Under the pieces are notes generated by a model. It did no database searches and had not been told where the DNA came from. It saw only the letters and a program-made list of their open reading frames with translations. This document shows, one piece after another, positions 8,516 through 16,437 of a stretch of DNA of 35,565 nucleotides. The translations under genes were made by a program, and so were the position numbers. Numbering within the stretch: the first letter of the stretch is position 1; each line of letters opens with the position of its first letter. This DNA is from an uncultured Candidatus Saccharibacteria bacterium (GTDB lineage Bacteria > Patescibacteriota > Saccharimonadia > Saccharimonadales > Saccharimonadaceae): the NCBI GenBank assembly GCA_947166295.1, contig CAMVDR010000006.1:1-35565 (forward strand), read 5' to 3'.

Positions 8516-8971
8516 ATGGCTTATGCTAAAAATCACAGCCGCAAACTTCACGCCTCAAAGGCTCGTTTTTTAGCGTCTCGCACACCGAATCCTGCGTGCA
8601 AAATCATCCTCACAGTAATCATCTCGACCATCGCAATAGTCGCTATCGTTCTATTTTGTGTTCCATTTTTCAGTCGCGAGCATCTTACCAAATCTCAAAT
8701 TTCTATCCTCGCCACCGATTATTACGAAAACTATTTTTATCCAAACGTTTTTTCCGGCGGCAAAGATATGTCCGAAGTTTTAGGCCGTTACGCAGACTCT
8801 GGCCTTGCCAAAGTTTCCTTGCGCCAATTAATTTTATCTAGCAACGATTCATCCGCCGCCAATTTACGTCAATACTGCGACGAAAATTCTACCTTTGTCC
8901 AATTTTATCCAGAAGATCCGTTTAACAAAACCTCTTACCGCACCGAATTCACCTACTCTTGCAATTTCTAA
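8516..8971 (+). CDS. Small single-pass membrane protein of unknown function (151 aa)
   Basis: I do not recognise a family. The first 29 residues are basic (MAYAKNHSRKLHASKARF). One transmembrane helix covers about residues 30-52 (IILTVIISTIAIVAIVLFCV), giving an N-in topology. The remaining ~95 residues would be outside and include two Cys (QYCDENST and the terminal SCNF) that could form a disulfide. It starts leaderless and reads toward the tRNA-Glu locus. The tRNA promoter -35 box lies within its last codons. Confidence 0.7.
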   Translation: MAYAKNHSRKLHASKARFLASRTPNPACKIILTVIISTIAIVAIVLFCVPFFSREHLTKSQISILATDYYENYFYPNVFSGGKDMSEVLGRYADSGLAKVSLRQLILSSNDSSAANLRQYCDENSTFVQFYPEDPFNKTSYRTEFTYSCNF

Positions 8972-8987
8972 CATTTCTTGCTATAAT
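8959..8987 (+). promoter_or_regulatory. Promoter of the tRNA-Glu(UUC) locus
   Basis: TTGCAA (8959-8964), 17-nt spacer, TATAAT (8982-8987). The transcript would begin just before the decayed tRNA copy at 9001 and continue into the intact tRNA at 9081. There is no separate promoter in the 16 nt between them. Confidence 0.6.
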
Positions 8988-9000
8988 AAAACCACTGGCT

Positions 9001-9064
9001 GGTCTCGTAGTACGGTTAGTGCAACGCAGGTTCGCACCGAGCGCAGCGAGGTTCCCTCTCCCGC
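9001..9064 (+). pseudogene. Decayed tRNA-Glu copy lacking the anticodon arm
   Basis: The first 12 bases are identical to tRNA-Glu(UUC) at 9081. After a 3-nt deletion the D-arm continues with CGGTTAGT. The sequence then jumps to a T-arm-like GCAACGCAGGTTCGCAC, skipping the anticodon arm. A second T-arm-like segment (GGTTCCCTCTCCCGCC) follows. No cloverleaf can form. It shares the promoter at 8959-8987 with the intact gene. It may be a scar of integration or excision at this tRNA. Confidence 0.7.
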
Positions 9065-9080
9065 CAAAAATTAACAATCT

Positions 9081-9155
9081 GGTCTCGTAGTATAACGGTT
9101 AGTACATCGGGTTTTCATCCCGACAACGCGGGTTCGACTCCCGCCGAGATCACCA
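9081..9155 (+). tRNA. tRNA-Glu (anticodon UUC)
   Basis: Full cloverleaf: acceptor GGTCTCG paired with CGAGATC, anticodon stem TCGGG/CCCGA around loop TTTTCAT (anticodon TTC), T-arm GCGGG-TTCGACT-CCCGC, discriminator A and encoded CCA. The serine recombinase gene on the opposite strand ends inside this tRNA, which marks it as the probable integration target of the island. Confidence 0.95.
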
Positions 9156-10710
9156 TACCAGAGTCAGAGTCCATATCGGACTCATTTTTGTTACATATAA
9201 CAGAGAAGAGAGGACTCAAATCTTGTGTTCCAAATTTTCGCTCTTTTATATTAAAGTGCAAACCATTTGGGAACATTATTCTTTGGAACGCTTGTTTTGT
9301 TTCTAGATCGGCATCTTTCCATAATTTCGCTGGCTTAGTAATAAAGTTGCAAACATATTCAATCGTTGATTCGTTTATACTTCGAACTCGCTCTAGCTCA
9401 TCAATTTTATTATGAAGTTCAAGCCGTTTCAGGCTTAATGCATCAGTATATCTATTCTTTTCATCAACATCTATTTTACCTCCCAAAAAAGCGTCGAGAG
9501 CATCTACAAGTTTTTTATCAATGTCTGATATTTCCTCACGGCATTTAGTTAATTCTTTTGTTGCATTTCCTAGTTTTTTAACGGCTGTTCTTTTCACTAT
9601 CTCCTTGAATAATTTTACTGTTCCATCATTTGGTGTAATTTCTTCAAGAAACTCCGTAAAGAGCTGGTGTATTTCTTTGGTCGACACAGAACTATGTCCC
9701 CTTGTTGTACAATGGTAACGAGGAAATCTTTCTCCACTTTTTCCCCTCGGTGCACTTGATCTAATCCTTACACCACAATCAGAACAAATGAGTAACTTCC
9801 TAAGCGGATAAAGTGTTTCGTCGTTAACAATTAAGACTTTCTTATTCTTACTTAGTATACGTTGATTTTTATTAAACGTTTCAATACTAATAAGACCATC
9901 AAAATCTCTAATCTTTTTCGGTTCGCCGTTTAATAGTTTCTTTGAAGTATTATATCCAGCATAAACAGATTGTTTTAATACACCTAAAAGAGTATTTAAT
10001 GTTATTGGCTTTCCATTTTTACCATTTACTCCCATTTTATGCGCAAGCTCTACTAGCTCAGCAGGTGCAATATCGCCATCAGAAAAACGATTAAGAAGAA
10101 AACGAATATTTTCGCCTATATTGTTAGTATTATCTATTTCTAAAGTATTGTGATGTTTCTTTTTCCCATCGTTCGTTAACTCACTAGTTATTATTGGCTT
10201 TAATTTTAGGCCAATAGGCGCACCAGACATCCACCAGCCATGACTCGCAAGTAGAGCCATATCATCTTTAACGGTTTTTGATTTTATATCATTATCTAGT
10301 TGATGTACAGATAAAGCAATATTAAGCATGAAACGACCAGTTGGAGATTCATCTATCACTTCCTGCGTAGAACGCAACGTAACGCCACATTTAGCCAGAA
10401 TAAAACCAATATCATTAAAAAATGATGTCATATTTCTAGATATACGACTAACATTGTAAACAACAACGTGATCTATGCGACCTTTATTTTTAGCAATACT
10501 AGAAAGCATTTTTTGAAGTTCTGGACGATGCGCGGTCTTTGCTGATATACCAGCATCAGTATACCAGCCAATAATTTCAATATTATTTTGTCTTGCGTAT
10601 TTTTGAATTGCCAATCTTTGATTTTCTAACGATGCGCCAAAAGTCTGTTCTTCTGTTGATACTCTAGTGTATCCATAAGCTATTCGTTTAACACCGTCGT
10701 CCATACTCAT
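9115..10710 (-). CDS. Large serine recombinase (integrase)
   Basis: Site-specific recombinase expected to integrate or excise the island through a phosphoserine intermediate. The N-terminal resolvase domain has RIAYGYTRVSTEEQ with the nucleophilic Ser at about residue 18, and VYNVSRISRNM. A recombinase domain follows (GWWMSGAPIGLKLKP region), then a zinc ribbon (CSDCG ... HCTTRGH, about 310-345) and a coiled-coil-rich C-terminal part (about 385-470). The start at 10710 lies 1 nt after the 72-aa gene's stop, suggesting translational coupling; a TTG at 10752 is the alternative. The last 13 residues (MVISAGVEPALSG) are the antisense of tRNA-Glu, so the stop codon lies within the tRNA gene. Confidence 0.9.
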   Translation of the reverse strand: MSMDDGVKRIAYGYTRVSTEEQTFGASLENQRLAIQKYARQNNIEIIGWYTDAGISAKTAHRPELQKMLSSIAKNKGRIDHVVVYNVSRISRNMTSFFNDIGFILAKCGVTLRSTQEVIDESPTGRFMLNIALSVHQLDNDIKSKTVKDDMALLASHGWWMSGAPIGLKLKPIITSELTNDGKKKHHNTLEIDNTNNIGENIRFLLNRFSDGDIAPAELVELAHKMGVNGKNGKPITLNTLLGVLKQSVYAGYNTSKKLLNGEPKKIRDFDGLISIETFNKNQRILSKNKKVLIVNDETLYPLRKLLICSDCGVRIRSSAPRGKSGERFPRYHCTTRGHSSVSTKEIHQLFTEFLEEITPNDGTVKLFKEIVKRTAVKKLGNATKELTKCREEISDIDKKLVDALDAFLGGKIDVDEKNRYTDALSLKRLELHNKIDELERVRSINESTIEYVCNFITKPAKLWKDADLETKQAFQRIMFPNGLHFNIKERKFGTQDLSPLFSVICNKNESDMDSDSGMVISAGVEPALSG

Positions 10711-10711
10711 A

Positions 10712-10930
10712 TTATACAACCATTTTGTTTTTTGGAACAACTTTAACGTCAATTAAATCACTTGCTATCTTATGCATGAGACCAATAAGTCTCGCAAGGT
10801 CTTCATCAGATATTCTAGTAGAATCTTTTTTACCTATTATTTTACGCGCCTCTTTTGTAGTGATTATTATTTCGTTGGAGCACAAAAAACTGCTTTTCTT
10901 TCCTTGTAGTTTTTTGCTTTTATCTTTCAA
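10712..10930 (-). CDS. 72-aa protein upstream of and coupled to the recombinase
   Basis: Unrecognised small, basic protein. The start is TTG at 10930, with an in-frame stop just before it and GGAG about 8 nt upstream. The sequence has a Lys-rich N-terminus and a helical C-terminal half (STRISDEDLARLIGLMHKIA). It ends 1 nt before the recombinase ATG, so the two are likely cotranscribed and coupled. Position suggests a recombination directionality factor or regulator, but nothing in the sequence proves that. Confidence 0.6.
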   Translation of the reverse strand: MKDKSKKLQGKKSSFLCSNEIIITTKEARKIIGKKDSTRISDEDLARLIGLMHKIASDLIDVKVVPKNKMVV

Positions 10931-11412
10931 CGACTATTCTCCGATTCATTAATGATTAAAGTCATTTTATTTATCCATCGGAACATAGTGCAAGTACAAA
11001 AAACAATATTTATATCATTTCCTTTGTTTATCCTTTGTTCGTCCTTGGTTCATTCTTGGTTCAATATTCAAAAAACAATTGCAATATTTAATACCTCAGC
11101 TCATATTATTCTAGCTTCGCTCGGGCTTCGTTTATGTTGGAAACATTATCTTTATCTTTATTTTTATGATACAATAAAATTGGCGTCGACATCGCTAGCA
11201 TTGCTGAACGCATAGTCCTTAGCGGTGGCGGTATTACCGTTCGATGTCGGGACTCCACGACGTGCTTCACTGCTGCTCATTAAATGGACAGTAATTTATA
11301 TATAATACATCAACGATACTACTAATTACATAACATTGTTTTCTCGGAGTTCGCTCGGAGCTTAGTTAACGTCTATCATTCATTTAGGGTATATACTGAC
11401 ATTCCCGCTATT
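10931..11412 (+). other. Noncoding stretch of the island between recombinase operon and RNA genes
   Basis: No convincing gene on either strand. It contains the 4x11-bp repeat at 11018-11061; a possible -10 TACAAT near 11173; an inverted pair GACATCG/CGATGTC around 11190-11255 enclosing CGGT-ATT-ACCG; and two similar GC-rich motifs containing TTCGCTCGG (near 11105 and 11350). These may be parts of further structured RNA or binding sites. Confidence 0.4.
11018..11061 (+). repeat. Four helically phased 11-bp direct repeats (iteron-like)
   Basis: Four consecutive 11-bp units: TTTCCTTTGTT, TATCCTTTGTT, CGTCCTTGGTT and CATTCTTGGTT. The consensus is NNTCCTTKGTT with variation in the first two bases. 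An 11-bp period places the units on one face of DNA, as expected for a cooperative protein-binding array. The array lies about 90 bp upstream of the 72-aa gene/recombinase operon. Confidence 0.75.
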
Positions 11413-11441
11413 TTGTGATACACTAGATTTAGCGGTATAAT
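11413..11441 (+). promoter_or_regulatory. Promoter of island hairpin RNA
   Basis: TTGTGA (11413-11418), 17-nt spacer, TATAAT (11436-11441). No open reading frame follows before the terminator at 11497-11514. Confidence 0.55.
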
Positions 11442-11447
11442 AAACTA

Positions 11448-11514
11448 ATGGAGGAGCTCCGCCAGCCCAAGGGACTTTTGTCCTGAAGAGGCCTCTGGAG
11501 TTCCTCCTTTTTTT
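11448..11514 (+). ncRNA. Short hairpin RNA ending in an intrinsic terminator
   Basis: GGAGGAGCTCC (11450-11460) pairs with GGAGTTCCTCC (11497-11507) over 11 bp with one G-U, followed by seven Ts. Inside are a GGAC-TTTT-GTCC hairpin (11472-11483) and a short GCC/GGC stem. With its own promoter the transcript would be only about 65 nt. It could be a small RNA or simply a promoter followed by a terminator. The unrelated function of the downstream RNA (11551-11804), which has its own promoter, argues for a separate unit. Confidence 0.5.
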
Positions 11515-11541
11515 GCACAATAATCTATTAGATGTTATAAT
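11513..11541 (+). promoter_or_regulatory. Promoter of tandem cloverleaf RNA
   Basis: TTGCAC (11513-11518), 17-nt spacer, TATAAT (11536-11541). The -35 overlaps the U-run of the preceding terminator. The predicted start is a few bases before the first cloverleaf. Confidence 0.5.
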
Positions 11542-11550
11542 ATTAATTAG

Positions 11551-11804
11551 TAGCTTGAGGACTGGAAATTGGTCGACCAGCACTGGAGAATACTCCTGAC
11601 GATGATGAACTTCGGCCATCATCCAAGCTACATCATAATAGCTTGACGAGCAGAAATTGGCAGTCTGCCCTCAGTAAACGTACTGACGGATGAAGGACAT
11701 TATCCTGCCACCTTCCAAGCTATCTATCGGGACTTTGAGAACCACTATCCATATGGAAGTTGTCCCGCCGTACTGGTTCATTTGAACCGATAGTGGTTCT
11801 TTTT
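11551..11804 (+). ncRNA. Two tandem cloverleaf-like RNAs plus interleaved terminator domain
   Basis: Unit 1 (11551-11630): closing stem TAGCTTG/CAAGCTA; arm 2 CTGG/CCAG; arm 3 GGAG-AATA-CTCC; arm 4 GATGATG/CATCATC with a C(UUCG)G cap, abutting the closing stem. Unit 2 (11639-11722): the same TAGCTTG/CAAGCTA; arm 2 GCAGA/TCTGC; arm 3 TCAGT/ACTGA; arm 4 GAAGG/CCTTC, also abutting. Arm sequences differ but each pairs, while GAAATTGG in arm 2 and CTGACG near arm 4 are shared. The 7-bp closing stem, three arms and 80-84 nt resemble a tRNA cloverleaf, but there is no T-loop, CCA or 7-nt anticodon loop. A terminator follows (AGAACCACTATC/GATAGTGGTTCT plus U-run, 11738-11804). Confidence 0.6.
11738..11804 (+). 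terminator. Terminator domain of the tandem cloverleaf RNA
   Basis: A perfect 12-bp stem (11738-11749 with 11789-11800) followed by a U-run, with an inner GGTTC-ATTT-GAACC hairpin. The 5' arm lies between CGGGAC (11728-11733) and GTCCCG (11762-11767), which pair with each other, so the two helices interleave. Confidence 0.75.
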
Positions 11805-11840
11805 ATATCTAATAATTCAGAAGGATAATTTGGTCTTTAT

Positions 11841-12221
11841 TTAGTCGCTTAAATAGCTTTGAATATCGATTTTCGATTCGTAATCCGTATATTTACCATT
11901 TAACACATCTTGGAAGTACTGACACTGTTTATCAGTGAGTTCATCGCCATCTTTAGTGTAGGTATTGTCGCAGTTGTCCTGTTGCGAATTAACTACTTCC
12001 CTAACTATACTACCAACAATAACTTGTGGTACTAGCCAAAAAACGCACACTAAAAAGCAAACCATCGGGAAAAAGATAAAAAAGCCAGTCTTGTCAGCTT
12101 TCTCTTTGAACTCTTTTTTGCTTATACCACGATTACTACACACCCATTCGCGTAGAATAGCCCATAGAAACCACGTTATACCTATCGTTAGTAAAAAGCT
12201 AAGAATTACATTTATCCACAT
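11841..12221 (-). CDS. Small two-TM island membrane protein (126 aa)
   Basis: Unrecognised. I place the start at ATG 12221 because AGAGGAAA lies just upstream. A longer reading frame from 12401 would run through the structured RNA and is rejected. Predicted helices are residues about 2-26 (MWINVILSFLLTIGITWF...) and 46-70 (FFIFFPMVCFLVCVFWLV), joined by a short charged loop (NRGISKKEFKEKADKT). The ~55-residue C-terminal tail is acidic with two Cys (DNCDNT, KQCQYF). It belongs to the island and lies downstream of the attenuator-like RNA at 12256-12394, which may control it. It converges with the tandem cloverleaf RNA. Confidence 0.65.
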   Translation of the reverse strand: MWINVILSFLLTIGITWFLWAILREWVCSNRGISKKEFKEKADKTGFFIFFPMVCFLVCVFWLVPQVIVGSIVREVVNSQQDNCDNTYTKDGDELTDKQCQYFQDVLNGKYTDYESKIDIQSYLSD

Positions 12222-12255
12222 ATTATTTCCTCTTTCTTCTTTAAAAGTCCTAAAT

Positions 12256-12394
12256 AAAAAGGACACCGCATGACGGTGTTCAGACTCGTTTTCCCGCAAC
12301 AGGTTTTGCCCAATTGCTTGCACACGGTGCCCTTTTCTGAGCAAAACGTGTTTTTGCGGGCGCTCCTGTATTAGGAACTTTTTTGAATCTGAAC
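12256..12394 (-). ncRNA. Long-hairpin RNA with terminator upstream of the two-TM gene
   Basis: Nested stems: GTTCAGATTC (12394-12385) with GAGTCTGAAC (12287-12278); CCCGCAA (12360-12354) with TTGCGGG (12299-12293); GTTTTGC (12347-12341) with GCAAAAC (12309-12303); and apical GCAC-CGT-GTGC (12330-12320). A hairpin ACACCG-TCATG-CGGTGT with a U-run (12279-12256) follows and would terminate before the gene at 12221. The rod has a large asymmetric internal bubble, a form seen in 6S RNA. An attenuated leader is equally possible. Promoter -10 at 12401-12406. Confidence 0.55.
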
Positions 12395-12400
12395 AATACA

Positions 12401-12406
12401 ATTATA
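12401..12406 (-). promoter_or_regulatory. -10 box of the long-hairpin RNA
   Basis: TATAAT on the minus strand. The first base of the closing stem (12394) falls 7 nt downstream, at the predicted start. Confidence 0.55.
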
Positions 12407-12425
12407 ACATATTTTACTGTCTAAA

Positions 12426-12661
12426 CTTCAAAGGGTTTCCCACAGAGCCTTGCTTTGGGATAGCTGGCTCTGATGGAAAACCCTTTGAAGCACCACTACA
12501 TCTTAATAACTATTGGTTCCATTAACGCTAGGGATGTAGTTTGTAGGATATAAAACAGTAGTTATGCCCTTAATGCGATAGAAGTCTGATACGAGAGAGT
12601 TCCAATTCGTGTAAACGAGGTTCACCAATTACAAAAAACAAGCCCTCCAGGCTTATTTTTT
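12426..12661 (+). ncRNA. Candidate structured RNA with rod hairpin, interleaved helices and terminator
   Basis: A 65-nt rod: CTTCAAAGGGTTTCC (12426-12440) pairs with 12475-12490 with one bulged A, and inner CAGAGCC (12443-12449) pairs with GGCTCTG (12466-12472). Then ACTACATC (12495-12502) pairs with GATGTAGT (12533-12540), while ATAACTA (12506-12512) pairs with TAGTTAT (12559-12565), forming an interleaved (pseudoknot) order. A TTCGT-GTAA-ACGAG hairpin lies near 12607-12619. The end is AAGCC-CTCCA-GGCTT followed by A and six Ts (12640-12661). No reading frame is present. The promoter is not clear, so strand is assigned from the terminator and structure. Confidence 0.5.
12640..12661. terminator. 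Bidirectional intrinsic terminator
   Basis: AAGCC/GGCTT stem with T-runs on both sides. It can end the plus-strand structured RNA and back up the terminator of the minus-strand gene at 12717. Confidence 0.65.
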
Positions 12662-12670
12662 ATTTCATAG

Positions 12671-12699
12671 CAAAACCCCCGAAGCCGTAGCCCGGGGAT
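12671..12699 (-). terminator. Terminator of the 135-aa gene
   Basis: On the minus strand CCCCG...CGGGG encloses a short inner stem and is followed by GTTTTG, about 20 nt after the gene's stop codon. Confidence 0.7.
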
Positions 12700-12716
12700 T
12701 AAAGACCTAATAACAG

Positions 12717-13124
12717 TTAGCTTAATGTCCCCCTCTTGATATGACAGGGGACTGTCCTCTTAACAGCAGCGTCGAGACCATCAAGAATGTAGTCCGGACA
12801 GCCATCGTCATAGCCATCAATGCGTATACATACGCAAATCCAACCAATAGCTTTGCTGCTGTTACACACAACATCATACGCTCTGACCTCGGGAATAATC
12901 TCCGCATACATAGGAAAAATCAACGGGTCCAACGGGAATTCCCGCGACATCACCTCATCTGGCAGCAAATCACCAAAACAAGGATCGTTACTATCCGTAT
13001 TCTGATAGAGCACAGCGAATACACCATTGGTCAGCCCATGCCTCACAGCATTTCTACGGATTGCAGAAACGATATTGTCAGTCAAGAGATTAGTGTTATT
13101 AATCAATGCAACTCTTCTTTCCAT
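12717..13124 (-). CDS. Island protein of unknown function (135 aa)
   Basis: Unrecognised soluble protein. A strong ribosome binding site (AGGAGGT, 7 nt before ATG 13124) and a terminator just downstream make the gene convincing. The protein has no signal peptide or membrane helix. It begins MERRVALINNTNLLTDNIVSAIRRN, has several Cys (FGDLL-preceding Cys, VVCNSS, WICVCIRIDGYDDGC) and ends KRGTLS. It is the last island gene before ligA and uses a full leader with SD, unlike the leaderless chromosomal genes around it. Confidence 0.7.
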   Translation of the reverse strand: MERRVALINNTNLLTDNIVSAIRRNAVRHGLTNGVFAVLYQNTDSNDPCFGDLLPDEVMSREFPLDPLIFPMYAEIIPEVRAYDVVCNSSKAIGWICVCIRIDGYDDGCPDYILDGLDAAVKRTVPCHIKRGTLS

Positions 13125-13225
13125 CGTAATACCTCCTATTACTAAATTCTAGGATGGCGAGAGTCTAACCACCATGCCTTAATTATAGCACACTTCTCCA
13201 AAAAAGTCAATACCTACCCCTTATT

Positions 13226-15226
<2,001 letters not shown>

Positions 15227-15230
15227 CTAT

Positions 15231-15236
15231 ATTTTA
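15231..15236 (-). promoter_or_regulatory. -10 box of ligA
   Basis: TAAAAT on the minus strand, 7 nt before ATG 15223; leaderless start implied. Confidence 0.5.
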
Positions 15237-15244
15237 TCATAATC

Positions 15245-15326
15245 AAAAAGAAAAATCAGAATTCACTTCTGTTTTTTCTTTTCATGCTAATTTCTGTTGC
15301 AAGACTTTTTTCCGAAGAAAAGTCTT
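15245..15326 (-). terminator. Double-hairpin terminator of the lemA-htpX operon
   Basis: First hairpin AAGACTTTT/AAAAGTCTT (15301-15326) overlaps the stop codon at 15325. Second hairpin CAGAA-GTGAA-TTCTG (15257-15271) is followed by ATTTTTCTTTTT on the minus strand. It is built like the module at 29654-29739. Confidence 0.75.
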
Positions 15327-16437
15327 AGCTTTCGTCGTAGTTCAACATCCACCGATAATACAAATATAAATATGCCGCCACATAAACCGCCGTAAAACAC
15401 GTCATCACATTTAAGCAAATAGGCACAAATGGTATGCCCGCCGTCCACTCAAATGTTTTCATCCAAAGATCAAACAAAATCAACGGCAGCATCACTATTA
15501 CCCACACTATCGCCAATGCCAATACTCCAGCCACCAAACGCAAAATAAACTTTACTCTCCGCCCCGCCATCAAATCCGAAGCCGCACTTAAAGCTTTCAA
15601 AGGATAAAGCCCTGGTGCCGATACCGCCACTAACGCGATCAAAGAGCTAGACAAAAGATACCCAGATAGTATTATCATTAGCGCCGCAAATACAAAGAAC
15701 AAAAATGCATAAAACGGCGTAGCCAAAAAATCCGTCTGCACTGCCGCAGAATATACGATTATCAATAAGAAAATCGGAATACACTGTATCACCGCAACCG
15801 CAAACACTACAAATGTAGAAATTAATGGCGTCATTGCATTATATAAACCATCGCGCAACTTCACTTTGTGCCCTGCCAAGCGATGTCTCAGCAAAAAAAT
15901 CGTCACTAACCATATAATCAAAAATATTATTACGCCAAACACCGTAGCCGCTTCCGAAGATTCACCAGACAACCCACCAGTAGTCACCGTAGAAATTAGC
16001 AAAAGCCCAGCTTTCGCCATGTTGCCGATATCTCCGCCCGCCACCTGCATACTTGTTTGATCTAATATATCCTGAAATTGCGTATACGTAGATTCACTCA
16101 TTATTCCCACCAATACCGAATTCAAAACTACTACAATAATTAATAGCGGCAAAAACAATTTCCAGTTTTTGAAAATTATTTTAAAAGTCGCAAAGATATG
16201 ATACATCATGCCTGGCACTTCTAAATCGCGCTGATAATCTTCACGATAAGACCTATGGAAAGATTTGTGTAATCGTACCCTACCAGCTCTTTTTTCTTTA
16301 ATTTTTCCTTTAGTTTCCAAAAATCTTACTTTTAAACCTTTTTTTTCATGCCGCACCCGCACCGGTTTTTTCTCTTCCGCCAAAAGTTTTTCTATCGTCT
16401 TATCTTTAACTCTATTTTTAGAACGTGTTTTTACCAT
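15325..16437 (-). CDS. Multi-pass membrane protein in the lemA-htpX operon (370 aa)
   Basis: Family not recognised. The N-terminal ~85 residues are cytoplasmic and very basic (KTRSKNRVKDKTIEKLL..., GRVRLHKSFHRSYR). About six membrane segments follow: near 92-112 (KLFLPLLIIVVVLNSVLVGI), 168-188 (VFGVIIFLIIWLVTIFLL), 208-235, 240-268, 298-320 and 340-365. ATG 16437 overlaps the end of htpX by 20 bp with GAAAGG just upstream, so the genes are coupled. Context suggests a membrane-quality-control or envelope role, which is inference only. Confidence 0.75.
   Translation of the reverse strand: MVKTRSKNRVKDKTIEKLLAEEKKPVRVRHEKKGLKVRFLETKGKIKEKRAGRVRLHKSFHRSYREDYQRDLEVPGMMYHIFATFKIIFKNWKLFLPLLIIVVVLNSVLVGIMSESTYTQFQDILDQTSMQVAGGDIGNMAKAGLLLISTVTTGGLSGESSEAATVFGVIIFLIIWLVTIFLLRHRLAGHKVKLRDGLYNAMTPLISTFVVFAVAVIQCIPIFLLIIVYSAAVQTDFLATPFYAFLFFVFAALMIILSGYLLSSSLIALVAVSAPGLYPLKALSAASDLMAGRRVKFILRLVAGVLALAIVWVIVMLPLILFDLWMKTFEWTAGIPFVPICLNVMTCFTAVYVAAYLYLYYRWMLNYDES

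Noticed and set aside
11018-11061. CRISPR array
   Set aside because: The repeats are 11 bp with no spacers, and no cas genes occur in the window.
10952-11215. 87-codon plus-strand frame in the island
   Set aside because: No Shine-Dalgarno site and no -10 box at a leaderless distance. It runs through the 11-bp repeats and AT-rich noncoding DNA.
11380-11622. 80-codon minus-strand frame
   Set aside because: It is antisense to the hairpin RNA and the first cloverleaf. The sequence is explained by RNA stems, and no SD is present.
11551-11630. Functional tRNA at the cloverleaf units
   Set aside because: No TTCRANY T-loop, no 7-nt anticodon loop and no CCA or plausible discriminator context.
12222-12401. 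Extended N-terminus of the two-TM island protein
   Set aside because: These 60 codons translate the structured RNA and its terminator. A good SD and a membrane-helix start at 12221 define the gene better.
12426-12661. tmRNA, RNase P RNA or SRP RNA
   Set aside because: Pseudoknot-like pairing suggested tmRNA, but the tRNA-like ends and tag reading frame are missing. Conserved cores of RNase P and SRP RNA are not present.
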